Positions 25,199 through 33,858 are shown, counted from the first letter of the stretch. The stretch is DNA of 64,000 nucleotides from Actinomadura litoris (GCF_009733595.1 NZ_WOFH01000009.1:124001-188000); one strand, 5' to 3'. Made by a program: numbers and translations. Notes: a model not told the origin generated them from the sequence alone.

Positions 25199-25523
25199 CT
25201 ACAACTTCGTCGGGGGCGACCAGATCAACCAGTCGGGGTCGGGTGACAAGCAGGGCAAGATCGTCTATTCCGAGCACGCGCGCAACGACGCCGCGCGGGA
25301 CCTGGCCGAACTGATCGCGCTTCTGCGGGAGGCGGGGCTCGTGGACGCGGGCGGCGACCCGACCGACATGCCGCGCCTGCGCGCCGAGGTCGAGCGCCAG
25401 CGGAGCAGGTTCGCCTGGCTGGCGGAGTTCGTCCGGCGGGGAGGCGAACCGGTGGCGGTCACGGCGACCGGCGGCACGATCGCGGGCGTGGTGGTCGACG
25501 TCCTGCGGCAGCTCGGTTCCTGA
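25191..25523 (+). CDS. Partner protein with N-terminal GDQINQSG motif
   Basis: A 110-residue protein. Residues 7-24 (VGGDQINQSGSGDKQGKI) repeat the tail of the upstream membrane protein. The remainder forms helices (ARDLAELIALLREAGLVDA, MPRLRAEVERQRSRFAWLAEFVRRG) and a last Gly/Val segment that could insert in or lie on a membrane (GGTIAGVVVDVLRQLG). No enzyme motif. The ATG overlaps the upstream gene with GGAAAGG before it, so the products are made together. Motif sharing between neighbours suggests self-assembly between the two proteins. Confidence 0.75.
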   Translation: MGDYNFVGGDQINQSGSGDKQGKIVYSEHARNDAARDLAELIALLREAGLVDAGGDPTDMPRLRAEVERQRSRFAWLAEFVRRGGEPVAVTATGGTIAGVVVDVLRQLGS

Positions 25524-25603
25524 CCCCGGGGGCGATGCGCGTCCAGGTGATCGGCGGTGGGAGACTCGGGCGAGGATCACGACGCGCTGAACAGGGGGGA
25601 CCT

Positions 25604-25978
25604 GTGGATTTCAGGCTTGAGTTGGTGACGGTGCCCGTCTCCGACGTCGATCGCGCGAAGGCGTTCTACGTCGAGAAGGTCGGATTCAACGCCGACCACG
25701 ACCACCGGGTGAACGAGCAGATCCGGTTCGTGCAGCTCACGCCGCCCGGGTCGCCGTGCTCGATCGCGATCGGCACGGGCCTGGAGGACGGCATGGCGCC
25801 CGGCTCCGTCCAGGGGCTCCAGCTCGTCGTCGCCGACGCCGACGCCGCGCGGGCGGAGCTGGCGGGACGGGGCGTCGAGGTCAGCGAGGTCAGCGAGTTC
25901 CCCTGGGGCCGCTTCGTCTTCTTCAAGGACCCCGACGGCAACGGGTGGAACGTCCAGGAACTCCCGCCCCGCGACTGA
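25604..25978 (+). CDS. VOC (glyoxalase/bleomycin-resistance) family protein
   Basis: A 124-residue protein of two beta-alpha-beta-beta-beta modules. The opening ELVTVPVSDVDRAKAFYVEKVGF is the classical VOC signature, and the end FVFFKDPDGNGWNVQEL carries the last metal-binding position. The substrate cannot be told; such proteins are dioxygenases, isomerases or drug-binding proteins. The GTG at 25604 follows GGGGGGA. It is convergent with the acyl-CoA dehydrogenase gene. Confidence 0.88.
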   Translation: MDFRLELVTVPVSDVDRAKAFYVEKVGFNADHDHRVNEQIRFVQLTPPGSPCSIAIGTGLEDGMAPGSVQGLQLVVADADAARAELAGRGVEVSEVSEFPWGRFVFFKDPDGNGWNVQELPPRD

Positions 25979-26001
25979 TCCATCGCCCGGGACCCAAGCC
26001 G

Positions 26002-27144
26002 TCAGAGGCCCAGGCCGCGGCCGATGATCTCTTTCATGATCTCCGTGGTGCCGCCGTAGATGGTCTGGACGCGCACGTCCTGGTACGCCTTGGCCACGGG
26101 GTACTCGGTCATGTAGCCGTAGCCGCCGTGGAGTTGCAGGCAGCGGTCGACGACCGTCTTGCAGAGTTCGGTGTTCCAGTACTTGAGCATGGCGGCCTCG
26201 TCGGCTTCGAGTTCGCCCTTGCCTTCTTTGGCTATGCACTGGTCGGTGAAGGCTCGGGTGACGGCGAGTTCGGTCTTCATCTCGGCGAGGGTGAAGCGGT
26301 TGTGCTGGAACCTGCCGATCGGACGGCCGAACGCCTCGCGGGTCCTGCTGTAGTCGAGGGTCTGCTCGAAGACCTCCTCGGCGGCGGCCTGCGCGCTCAC
26401 GCCGATGGCCAGGCGTTCGCGGACGAGGTTCTGCATCAGGTAGACGAAGCCCTTGCCCTCTTCGCCTAGGAGATTACGGCTGGGTACGCGGACGTTGTCG
26501 AAGAACAGTTCGGCCGTGTCCTGGGCGTGGAGGCCGATCTTGTCGAGGTTGCGGCCGCGCTGGAAGCCGTCCATGCCGCGTTCCACCACGAGGAGGCTCA
26601 CGCCTTTCGCGCCGGCGGACGGGTCGGTCTTCGCCGCGACGATCACCAGGTCGGCCAGGACGCCGTTGGAGATGAACGTCTTGGAGCCGTTCAGGACGTA
26701 GTCGTCGCCGTCCCTGGTCGCGGTCGTCCTGATGCCCTGGAGGTCGGATCCGGCGGCGGGCTCGGTCATCGCGATGCCGGTGATGATCTCGCCGGAGCAG
26801 TAGCCGGGCAGCCAGCGCGCCCGCTGCTCGGGGGTGCAGAGGCGGCGCAGGTAGCCGCCGTTGACATCGTTGTGGACGGAGAACCCCGGCCCGTGCGCCC
26901 CGGCCCGCGCCAGTTCCTCGTTGAGGACCACGTAGAAGCGGTAGTCGGTGTTGCCGCCGCCCCCGTGCTCCTCGGGCATCTCGATGCCGAGGAGGCCCTG
27001 GCGGCCGGCGGCGAGCCACACGTCGCGGGAGACGATGCCCTCCTTCTCCCATTGGGCGTGGTGCGGCGTCACCTCCTTGGCGAGGAAGGCGCGGACCATC
27101 GCGCGGAACGCCTCGTGCTCCTCGGTGAAGATCTCCCGTGCCAT
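26002..27144 (-). CDS. Acyl-CoA dehydrogenase
   Basis: FAD-dependent dehydrogenase of 380 residues for the first step of acyl-CoA beta-oxidation. It has the helical N-domain, ITGIAMTEPAAGSDLQGIRTTA in the beta domain, and the C-terminal RTREAFGRPIGRFQ and QTIYGGTTEIMKEIIGR blocks. The usual catalytic Glu position falls in the HGGYGYMTEYPVAKAYQDVR region. The ATG at 27144 has GAGGGAG upstream. It is divergent from a MerR regulator, which probably controls it. Confidence 0.92.
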   Translation of the reverse strand: MAREIFTEEHEAFRAMVRAFLAKEVTPHHAQWEKEGIVSRDVWLAAGRQGLLGIEMPEEHGGGGNTDYRFYVVLNEELARAGAHGPGFSVHNDVNGGYLRRLCTPEQRARWLPGYCSGEIITGIAMTEPAAGSDLQGIRTTATRDGDDYVLNGSKTFISNGVLADLVIVAAKTDPSAGAKGVSLLVVERGMDGFQRGRNLDKIGLHAQDTAELFFDNVRVPSRNLLGEEGKGFVYLMQNLVRERLAIGVSAQAAAEEVFEQTLDYSRTREAFGRPIGRFQHNRFTLAEMKTELAVTRAFTDQCIAKEGKGELEADEAAMLKYWNTELCKTVVDRCLQLHGGYGYMTEYPVAKAYQDVRVQTIYGGTTEIMKEIIGRGLGL

Positions 27145-27222
27145 CCGGTCGGCTCCCTCGGTAAGCGCGTCCTGATACGAATTTAATGTAACACTGGCAC
27201 TGTCATATGCAGGGGAGGCGGG

Positions 27223-27927
27223 ATGGAGCTGACCGTCGACGAGCTGGCCACGCGCGCCGGGGTCACCGTCCGCACCGTGCGCTTCTACGCGGGGCGCGGC
27301 CTGCTGCCCCCGCCCAGGCTGCGCGGGCGGACGGGCCTGTACGGCGCCGACCATCTCGCGCGGCTGGAGCTGGTCCGGGAGCTCCAGTCGCTCGGGCTGA
27401 CGCTCGCGGCGATCGAGCGCCATCTGGAGAAGATCCCGCCGGACGCGTCGCCCGAGGATCTGGCGTTGCAGCGGGCGCTGCTGTCGCCGTGGGCGCCGGA
27501 GCGGCCCGAGGAGCTCGACCGGCACGAGCTGGACCGGCGGGCCGGGCGGCATCTCGGTGAGGAGACGCTCGTCCGGTTGGAGGCGCTCGGCGTTGTGGAG
27601 CGGCTTCCGGGTGGGGCGAAGGTGCGGGTGATCAGTCCTGCGTTGCTCGGTGTGGGGGTTGAGATGGCGGCTCTGCCGCTTCCCCTGGACACGCTCGTCG
27701 CCTCTCATGAGGCTGTGGAGCGGCACACGACGGCCTTGGCCGCGGAGTTGCAGGAAGTGTTCCAGGAGACCGTCGTCCGGCCCTACAGGGAGAGCGGGCG
27801 CGCTCCTGAGGAACGCGAACGGCTGATGGAACTGGCCGGGCGGCTCAAACCGCTGCTGATCCAGTCGCTGGTGACCTCGTTCCAGCGGTCGGTGGACAAG
27901 GCGATCCGCCGTTCCGCCGACCGGTGA
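27223..27927 (+). CDS. MerR family transcriptional regulator
   Basis: A 234-residue regulator with the winged-helix MerR domain at 1-70 (TVDELATRAGVTVRTVRFYAGRGLLPPPRL), a coiled-coil linker and a larger C-terminal helical domain without Cys metal ligands. Control by an organic ligand such as an acyl-CoA is therefore likelier than by a metal. It is divergent from an acyl-CoA dehydrogenase gene across 78 bp that include an imperfect dyad centred on TGGCA near 27200. RBS GGGGAGG precedes the ATG. Confidence 0.88.
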   Translation: MELTVDELATRAGVTVRTVRFYAGRGLLPPPRLRGRTGLYGADHLARLELVRELQSLGLTLAAIERHLEKIPPDASPEDLALQRALLSPWAPERPEELDRHELDRRAGRHLGEETLVRLEALGVVERLPGGAKVRVISPALLGVGVEMAALPLPLDTLVASHEAVERHTTALAAELQEVFQETVVRPYRESGRAPEERERLMELAGRLKPLLIQSLVTSFQRSVDKAIRRSADR

Positions 27928-27928
27928 C

Positions 27929-29461
27929 TCAGGAGTTCTTCCACTCCTGCGACTCGTATTCGACCAGGCGCGGGTGGACGAGCGTGTTGACGTCCACGTC
28001 GCGGGCGCGGCGGTCCTTGGGGAAGACGGTCGCGGCGCGCAGGACGTCGGCGTCGAGGAAGCGCAGGTCGGGGACGTCCGGCGGCAGGGCGAGCGTCGGC
28101 GCCCGCGGGGTCGGCGACGCGAGGACGAAGCCCCAGTCCCCGAAGCTCGGCACGTCCACGTGATAGGGGGCCGTCGCCAGACCCGCGGCGGCGATCGATT
28201 TCTGGATGCTCCAGAACGACTTGGGCGCGAAGTACGGGGAGCCCGATTGGACGACGATGCGGCCGCCCGGCGCCAGCGCCCTTCTCACCAGGCCGTAGAA
28301 CTCGACCGAGTACAGCTTCGCGGTGGAGACGTCGTCGGGGTCGGGCATGTCCACGACGACCGCGTCGAACCGCTCACCCAGGCGGCGCAGCCAGGAGAAG
28401 GCGTCCGCGTTGACGATGCGGGCGCGCGGGTCGTCCAGCGAATGGCGGTTGAGGGACGAGATCGGCCCGTAGGTGCGCGCGAGGCGGATCATCTCCGGGT
28501 CCAGCTCGACCAGCGTCGCGGTGCGGACGTCCCGGTAGCGGAGCACCTCGCGCAGCGCGAGGCCGTCGCCGCCGCCGAGGATGAGCACGCGCCCGCGCGG
28601 CCCCGACATCAGCGGGTGGACGAGCGACTCGTGGTACCGGTACTCGTCCACCGAGGAGAACTGGAGGTCGCCGTTCAGGAAGAGACGCGTGTCGGACGGA
28701 CCGGTCGGCTTCCGGGTGATGACGATCTCCTGGTACGGAGTGCGTTCGGAAAGCGCGATCGGGTCGGAGTAGAGCGCCTGGCGGGCCGACACCTCGAATC
28801 CGTCCGCCAGCGCATACGTCCCGGACAGGGCGGCCAGGACCGCGGCCATTCCGCCCCACAGGGCGGTGCGGGCGACGCGTCCGAGCTGGGCGCGGAACAG
28901 CCACAGCACGACGGCGATCCCGGCGACCGCGTTCACGACGCCGACCAGCAGCGCGCCCTTGATGTGCCCGAACGTCGGCAGGAGGAGGAACGGGAACGCG
29001 AGCCCGCCGACGAGCGCGCCCACGTAGTCGGCGGCGAACAGGTCGGCGACCGCGCTGCCCGCGTCCTGCCGCCGGATCCGCTGGAGCAGCGTCATCAGCA
29101 GCGGGATCTCCGCGCCGATCAGCGCGCCGACCGCGAACGCGACCACGACCAGGGCGGGGACGTACAGGTCGAGCCACGCGAACGCCGCGTACAGCGCCAG
29201 CACCGACAGGCCGCCGACCAGCGCGAGCGCGCCCTCGATGATCGCGAACGCCGCCACCGGGCGGGTCTGGAGCGGCTTGGCCAGCAGCGACCCGACGCCC
29301 ATCGCGAACACCATCACCGACAGGACGATCGACGCCTGCGTCACCGAGTTGCCGACCAGGTAGCTGCCGAGCGCGACCAGCGCCAGCTCGTACACCAGGC
29401 CGCAGGCCGCGCAGGTGAACACGGCGGCCAGCACGAGCGCCCGCGCCGCCCGCGCGGGCAC
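27929..29461 (-). CDS. speE: Membrane-bound spermidine synthase-like aminopropyltransferase
   Basis: A 510-residue protein: seven or so membrane helices in residues 1-215, then a spermidine-synthase-type Rossmann domain with LILGGGDGLALREVLRY (about 290) and VVVDMPDPDDVSTAKLYSVEFY (about 370), which carry the decarboxylated-SAM and amine-binding acids. This fused form is common in actinobacteria; its true substrate is uncertain. It is the last gene of a five-gene operon (DUF4178, DUF2617, DUF4247, DUF350, this gene). The GTG start at 29461 is preceded by GGCGGGG. Confidence 0.9.
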   Translation of the reverse strand: MPARAARALVLAAVFTCAACGLVYELALVALGSYLVGNSVTQASIVLSVMVFAMGVGSLLAKPLQTRPVAAFAIIEGALALVGGLSVLALYAAFAWLDLYVPALVVVAFAVGALIGAEIPLLMTLLQRIRRQDAGSAVADLFAADYVGALVGGLAFPFLLLPTFGHIKGALLVGVVNAVAGIAVVLWLFRAQLGRVARTALWGGMAAVLAALSGTYALADGFEVSARQALYSDPIALSERTPYQEIVITRKPTGPSDTRLFLNGDLQFSSVDEYRYHESLVHPLMSGPRGRVLILGGGDGLALREVLRYRDVRTATLVELDPEMIRLARTYGPISSLNRHSLDDPRARIVNADAFSWLRRLGERFDAVVVDMPDPDDVSTAKLYSVEFYGLVRRALAPGGRIVVQSGSPYFAPKSFWSIQKSIAAAGLATAPYHVDVPSFGDWGFVLASPTPRAPTLALPPDVPDLRFLDADVLRAATVFPKDRRARDVDVNTLVHPRLVEYESQEWKNS

Positions 29462-29496
29462 GCTCAGCCCCGCCTCGCCCGCCGCGTCGGAGGCGG

Positions 29497-29922
29497 TCAG
29501 GAGACCGCCCCGGCGACGATCGCGGCGACGGCGAGGTCGGCGGCGGCGACCACCCAGCCCGCCGGGTGCACGGCCGCGCCGTCCACGAGCGTCGCGCCCA
29601 GCCTGCCGGGGGTGATGAGGTCGAGGAGGTAGAACGCGACGATCATGAGCACGATGCCGAGCAGCCCGTACACGGCGGTGTCGACCAGGCCCTCGGACAG
29701 GTCGGAGTCGCTGGTCACGATCGCCGTCGTCACGATCGCGCCGGTGCCGAGCAGCTTGACCGAGAGCAGCAGCGCGGCGCCGCGGTTGCCCTCGGTCCAG
29801 ATCTGGTGGCCGAGCCGCCCCGGCGTGGTCACCTCGACGACGAGGTAGCCGAGCGCCATCAGCGCGATGCCGAGCGCGCCGTAGGCGAGCGTGGCGCCGC
29901 CCTCGTGCAGGACGTCGTTCAT
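29497..29922 (-). CDS. DUF350 membrane protein
   Basis: A 141-residue integral membrane protein with four helices arranged as an internal repeat: LGYLVVEVTTPGRLGHQIW in the first half and AFYLLDLITPGRLGATLV in the second match the DUF350 repeat with its TPGRL turn. The molecular role is unknown. It lies 35 bp upstream of the spermidine-synthase-like gene in the same operon; the association of DUF350 with aminopropyltransferase genes is widespread. Confidence 0.9.
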   Translation of the reverse strand: MNDVLHEGGATLAYGALGIALMALGYLVVEVTTPGRLGHQIWTEGNRGAALLLSVKLLGTGAIVTTAIVTSDSDLSEGLVDTAVYGLLGIVLMIVAFYLLDLITPGRLGATLVDGAAVHPAGWVVAAADLAVAAIVAGAVS

Positions 29923-29950
29923 TCGGTGCTCCTCACTTGCCCGACGCTGC

Positions 29951-30397
29951 TCATTTGCCGGACCCCGGGCCGCCGCCGCGGAAGGACCCGACGCCCCTGC
30001 TGTTCCAGCCGTTCGTCCCGGGGCTCGCCCAGTACCCGCCGACGTGGGAGTGGTAGCGGCCGTATCCGCTGGACGGGGTGTCGACGGTGATGCGGCTGCC
30101 GGTCCCGTCGGGCAGGACGCCCACCACGAGCTTCGGGTAGCGCATGAAGATCCCGCCCTGCGGGCCCAGCCTCGCGAGGTCGTCCACCCGGTCGATCGCC
30201 TTGTGCTTCTTGTTGATCTCCGCGGCGACGGCCGGCGGCGGCTTCGGCGACCGGTAGGTGCCGACCCCCGTCTGCGAGTACTTCTTGGCGATCCACTTCT
30301 GCGGTGAGCCGCCGCCGTGGCGGAGCGTGGCCACCAGCACGATCGCGGCGACCACGGCGGCGGAGATCCCGCCGATCACCCAGTACTTCCGGTTCAC
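29951..30397 (-). CDS. DUF4247 family protein
   Basis: A 148-residue protein with an N-terminal membrane anchor (YWVIGGISAAVVAAIVLVATL) and an extracytoplasmic domain of DUF4247 type (IAKKYSQTGVGTYRSPKPPPAVAAEI, MRYPKLVVGVLPDGTGSRITVD), ending in a Gly/Ser-rich tail. Function unknown. The GTG start overlaps the stop of the DUF2617 gene (GTGA). Third gene of the aminopropyltransferase operon. Confidence 0.85.
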   Translation of the reverse strand: MNRKYWVIGGISAAVVAAIVLVATLRHGGGSPQKWIAKKYSQTGVGTYRSPKPPPAVAAEINKKHKAIDRVDDLARLGPQGGIFMRYPKLVVGVLPDGTGSRITVDTPSSGYGRYHSHVGGYWASPGTNGWNSRGVGSFRGGGPGSGK

Positions 30398-30912
30398 CGC
30401 TGCCTCACCAGCCGGCTCCGCGTCATCACGATCTCCCGCGTCTGGGGGTAGGCGTGCCAGGTCCGCCAGCCGATGCCCGCGCCGGCACCGTCGCCGGCAC
30501 CGCCGGCGTCGTCGAGCGCCAGGGCGGTGACGGCGTGCCGGGAGCCGGGGAAGGCCCCGGTCAGCGCGTCGTCGCGGCCCAGCAGCCGGGCGCACACCGC
30601 CTCGACGGCGCGGCCGAACTCCGGCTCGCCTCCGTGGGCGGACGTCGTGGCGGTGAACTCATAGCCCCAGCCGGGGACCGTCGTGGCGGCGCGTCCGGGC
30701 AGCGGCTCGGCGCCGCCGGGCAGGCACGCGACGGTCTCGCTCAGCGGCCCGGCGATGACCTGGTGGGACGCGCCGAGCAGGCGCAGGTGCACGGTCAGGC
30801 CCGCGCGCTCCACCGGCAGGACGGCGAGGGCGTCCAGCGGCGGCAGGCCGAGCGCGAACGACAGCGCGTCGGCGCGCGCGTCGGCGAAGGGGGTGTCGAG
30901 CGCGGCGAGCAT
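30394..30912 (-). CDS. DUF2617 family protein
   Basis: A 172-residue soluble protein typical of DUF2617: the opening DTPFADARADALSFALGLPPLDAL, then GASHQVIAG and a YEFTA strand, and the ending RTWHAYPQTREIVMTRSRL. Function unknown, but it occurs almost only in this operon type. Its ATG overlaps the stop of the DUF4178 gene (TGATG) and its own stop overlaps the next start, so four genes are translated in a chain. Confidence 0.88.
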   Translation of the reverse strand: MLAALDTPFADARADALSFALGLPPLDALAVLPVERAGLTVHLRLLGASHQVIAGPLSETVACLPGGAEPLPGRAATTVPGWGYEFTATTSAHGGEPEFGRAVEAVCARLLGRDDALTGAFPGSRHAVTALALDDAGGAGDGAGAGIGWRTWHAYPQTREIVMTRSRLVRQR

Positions 30913-31523
30913 CAGCCGCCGCCCGGGTAGATCGTGAGGGCGCCGGTCGGGACGCGGTCGCCGAGGCCCGCCTCCCACTGCCCGGCGCCGTACTGCTCGA
31001 ACGACAGGTAGCGGCCGCGCGGGCCCTCGTAGTCGACGTACTCGACGCGGCCCTGGACGCCGACGCCGGTCGTCCCCTCGCTGGTGTAGTCGGCGGTGCC
31101 GTGCTCGTCGCGGCGGTACTCGACGCCGTCGACGACGAGCGTCCGCTCGCCCGGGGACAGGCCCGCCGGGTCGTGCTCGGTCCACCAGACGACTTCGAGG
31201 TCGGGGTCCTCCTCGACGGAGATCCACACCTTGCCGCCCTCGCGGGTGTCGGCGTCCAGCAGGTGCTCGCTCCAGGTGAAGCCGCCCTCGCGCAGCCGCA
31301 GCGAGCCGCGCACGAAGTAGCGGGTGCCGAGGTACTCGACCATGTCGCCGGCCTTCAGCGTGCGCGGGTCGCCGCCGACCTGGTCCTCGGCGGCGAACGG
31401 GTCGCGCGGCGCGGGCGCGGGCGGCGGCGCCGGCGCGCGGCGGCGCAGCAACAGCACCACGATGAGCGCGACCAGGGCGGCCAGGATCAGCGCCAGCAGA
31501 ATCACGATCGCGGTTCCACCCAC
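30912..31523 (-). CDS. DUF4178 membrane protein
   Basis: A 203-residue protein with one N-terminal membrane helix (AIVILLALILAALVALIVVLLL), a Pro-rich linker, and a DUF4178 domain (GDMVEYLGTRYFVRGSLRLREGGFTWSEHLL ... WISVEEDPDLEVVWW). The domain often comes in copies near DUF350 and spermidine-synthase-like genes. GTG 31523 is chosen because GGAGG lies five bases before it; GTG 31529 is in the same frame. First gene of the operon. Confidence 0.86.
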   Translation of the reverse strand: MGGTAIVILLALILAALVALIVVLLLRRRAPAPPPAPAPRDPFAAEDQVGGDPRTLKAGDMVEYLGTRYFVRGSLRLREGGFTWSEHLLDADTREGGKVWISVEEDPDLEVVWWTEHDPAGLSPGERTLVVDGVEYRRDEHGTADYTSEGTTGVGVQGRVEYVDYEGPRGRYLSFEQYGAGQWEAGLGDRVPTGALTIYPGGG

Positions 31524-31696
31524 GGGCACCTCCGGCTTTCGCCTCAGATCGCATCAGATCGCATTGCCTGTTTCACGGCACGGACCTGCGGGATCATACC
31601 GATAGTCACCCGTCAAGCCCATACCGCTCTCAGACGTCACGAACGCACCATCCGTTCCGTCCGGGATGGCCCGAAATGTCGTGAGTCGAGACCGGG

Positions 31697-32782
31697 TCAG
31701 AGGCGCTCGACGGCGGCGGCGACGCGCTCGTCGGTGGCGGTGAAGGCGACCCGGACGTGCCGGGCGCCCGCCGGGCCGTAGAACTCGCCCGGGGCGGCGA
31801 GGACGCCGAGGGAGGCCAGGTGGGCGACGGTGTCCCAGCACGGCTCGTCCCGGGTCGTCCACAGGTACAGGGACGCCTCGGAGTGGTCGACGCGGAACCC
31901 GTGGCCCTCGAACGCGGCGCGCAGCGCGGCGCGGCGGCGCGCGTACCGGGCCCGCTGCTCGTCCACGTGCGCGTCGTCGTCGAAGGCGACCGCCATCGCC
32001 GCCTGCACCGGCGCCGGGACGATCATCCCCGCGTGCTTGCGGACCTCCAGCAGCCGCTTGACCAGCGCCGGGTCGCCGGTGAGGAACCCGGCGCGGTAGC
32101 CCGCCATGTTGGACCGCTTGGACAGCGAGTTGATCGCCAGCAGGCCCTCGTGGGAGCCCTCGCACACGTCCGGATGCAGGACGGAGACGGGCGGGTTCGC
32201 CTCGTCCCAGCCGAACTCCAGGTAGCACTCGTCGCTGACGACGACGGCGCCGCGGCCGCGCGCCCATGCCACGACCTTGCGCAGGTGCTCGGCGGGCAGC
32301 ACCTTCCCGGTCGGGTTGGACGGCGAGTTCACCCAGACGATCTTGGGGTTGACCGGGCCGAGCGACAGCAGGCCGTCGGTGCGGACCGGCCGCGCCCCGG
32401 CGAGCCGGGCGCCCACGTCATAGGTCGGGTAGGCCAGCTCGGGGAACACGACGTGGTCGTCCGGGCCCGCGCCGAGCAGGGTCGGCAGCCACGCCACGAG
32501 CTCCTTGGTGCCGATCACGGGGAGGATCGCGGCCGGGTCGGCGCCGGACACGCCCGCGCGGCGGCGCAGCCAGCCCGCCGCCGCCTCGCGCAGCCGGGGC
32601 GTCCCGTAGGTGGCCGGGTAGCCGGGCGCGTCGGCGGCCGCGCGCAGGGCCGCGCGGACCGGCTCGGGCGTCGGGTCGACGGGCGTCCCCACCGAGAGGT
32701 CGACGATGCCGCCGGGGTGCTCGGTGGCCTGCCGCTTGTAGGGCTCCAGCCGATCCCACGGGAAGTCCGGCAGCGTGAACAC
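31697..32782 (-). CDS. dapC: Succinyldiaminopimelate transaminase
   Basis: PLP-dependent fold-I aminotransferase of 361 residues that makes N-succinyl-LL-diaminopimelate from the keto precursor, between DapD and DapE. Visible are VNSPSNPTGKV, the Asp of VVVSDECYLEFGW, and the PLP Lys in INSLSKRSNMAGYRAGF. The GTG at 32782 has AGGAGAG seven bases upstream and the sequence then reads FTLPDFPWDRL, the normal N-terminus of actinobacterial DapC. It follows fdxA by about 145 bp on the same strand, a conserved actinobacterial gene order. Confidence 0.93.
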   Translation of the reverse strand: MFTLPDFPWDRLEPYKRQATEHPGGIVDLSVGTPVDPTPEPVRAALRAAADAPGYPATYGTPRLREAAAGWLRRRAGVSGADPAAILPVIGTKELVAWLPTLLGAGPDDHVVFPELAYPTYDVGARLAGARPVRTDGLLSLGPVNPKIVWVNSPSNPTGKVLPAEHLRKVVAWARGRGAVVVSDECYLEFGWDEANPPVSVLHPDVCEGSHEGLLAINSLSKRSNMAGYRAGFLTGDPALVKRLLEVRKHAGMIVPAPVQAAMAVAFDDDAHVDEQRARYARRRAALRAAFEGHGFRVDHSEASLYLWTTRDEPCWDTVAHLASLGVLAAPGEFYGPAGARHVRVAFTATDERVAAAVERL

Positions 32783-32926
32783 GAATCCACTCTCCTCAGG
32801 GAAACCGCGGGCCGTGGCGCCACCCTCGTGGACGGCCACGGCCCGACCCTTACACGACCGGCTTACGACACCGGCACAGAACGCTCCCGGGACCGTGACG
32901 CTTCATGGTCCCGCGCGCGCGACCCG

Positions 32927-33253
32927 TCAGTCGTCCTGGCTCTGCGGAGGCAGCGCCGCGACGATCGGGTGGTCCTTGTCGATCTTGCCTATCTTGGACG
33001 CGCCGCCCGGCGAGCCGAGGTCGTCGAAGAACTCCACGTTCGCCTTGTAGAAGTCCTTCCACTGCTCAGGAGTGTCGTCCTCGTAGTAGATCGCCTCCAC
33101 AGGGCAAACCGGCTCGCACGCACCACAGTCGACGCACTCGTCCGGGTGGATGTAGAGCATGCGCTTGCCCTCGTAGATGCAGTCGACCGGGCACTCCTCG
33201 ATGCATGCCTTGTCGAGCAGGTCCACGCAGGGCTGCGCAATGACGTAGGTCAC
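32927..33253 (-). CDS. fdxA: 7Fe ferredoxin
   Basis: A 108-residue ferredoxin with one [3Fe-4S] and one [4Fe-4S] cluster. The Cys pattern is CVDLLDKACIEECPVDCIY followed by CVDCGACEPVCPVEAIY. It serves as a low-potential electron carrier in the cytosol. The long C-terminal extension ending in PPQSQDD is typical of actinobacterial FdxA. The GTG at 33253 was chosen from GAGAGGAG eight bases upstream. It precedes dapC. Confidence 0.95.
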   Translation of the reverse strand: MTYVIAQPCVDLLDKACIEECPVDCIYEGKRMLYIHPDECVDCGACEPVCPVEAIYYEDDTPEQWKDFYKANVEFFDDLGSPGGASKIGKIDKDHPIVAALPPQSQDD

Positions 33254-33366
33254 GTCAGTGACTCCTCTCGGGTTACCGGCCCCGCCGCACGTCACGGCTC
33301 ACCGCAAGCTCGCTGTGAATAGTATGGCCACCGAAGCGCAGTCGATTCGACACGGGGGTCCCTCAC

Positions 33367-33630
33367 ATGCCGGGCCGCTTCGCCGCGCGGCTGGTGGTTT
33401 CCATCAGTGGCGCGGACGTGGGTCAGCGGGTCTCGCTGCGCCGCCGCCTGCCAACGGGAGAGTACAGCGACGTGGTGGGCGTCCTCGAATCGTGGGCGGA
33501 CGGCCTGCTCACCGTGCGCCGCCGCACCGGGGAACTGGTCGAGGTGCCCGAGGCGATCGTGGTCGCGGGCAAGGTCGTCCCGCCCCAGCCGCCGCCCCGG
33601 CGCAGGCCGCGCCGCGACGAACCGTCCTGA
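33367..33630 (+). CDS. Small protein resembling the N-terminal SH3-like domain of actinobacterial GNAT proteins
   Basis: An 87-residue protein: VGQRVSLRRRLPTGEYSDVVGVLESWADGLLTVRRRTGELVEVPEAIVVAGKVVPP is the strand-rich domain that usually precedes an acetyltransferase domain. Here the frame ends soon after in a Pro/Arg-rich tail, and no GNAT domain follows. It may be a free-standing domain or the remains of a split gene. It is divergent from fdxA. The start is supported by a GGGGG run. Confidence 0.7.
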   Translation: MPGRFAARLVVSISGADVGQRVSLRRRLPTGEYSDVVGVLESWADGLLTVRRRTGELVEVPEAIVVAGKVVPPQPPPRRRPRRDEPS

Positions 33631-33823
33631 CGCGGGCCGCCGCACGCGAGGTCGCCACGGCCGGTCGCCACGGCGCCGTCCGGCGGCGGAAGACCGTCCT
33701 GGGGGCGCTGCCCGGCTCTCACGCCGACATGCTGACCCGGCGATGAAAGCCGTTTTGACCTGCGGTGCGGGCGCCTCCGCCGACGGGCCGTCACGGCGGT
33801 GAGAAGTCGTTCTGACGTGCGAT

Positions 33824-33851
33824 GCCGGGCCGCTCGGTGGAGCGGCCCGGC
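33824..33851 (-). terminator. Hairpin terminator of the polysaccharide deacetylase gene
   Basis: Perfect 12-bp stem GCCGGGCCGCTC / GAGCGGCCCGGC with a GGTG loop, 7 bases after the stop at 33859. Confidence 0.8.
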
Positions 33852-33858
33852 GTGTCGG

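Noticed and set aside
27145..27222. Possible MerR operator around TGGCAC in the acyl-CoA dehydrogenase/MerR gap
   Set aside because: The dyad is imperfect and no 19-bp-spaced promoter could be placed with confidence, so it is only mentioned under the MerR gene.
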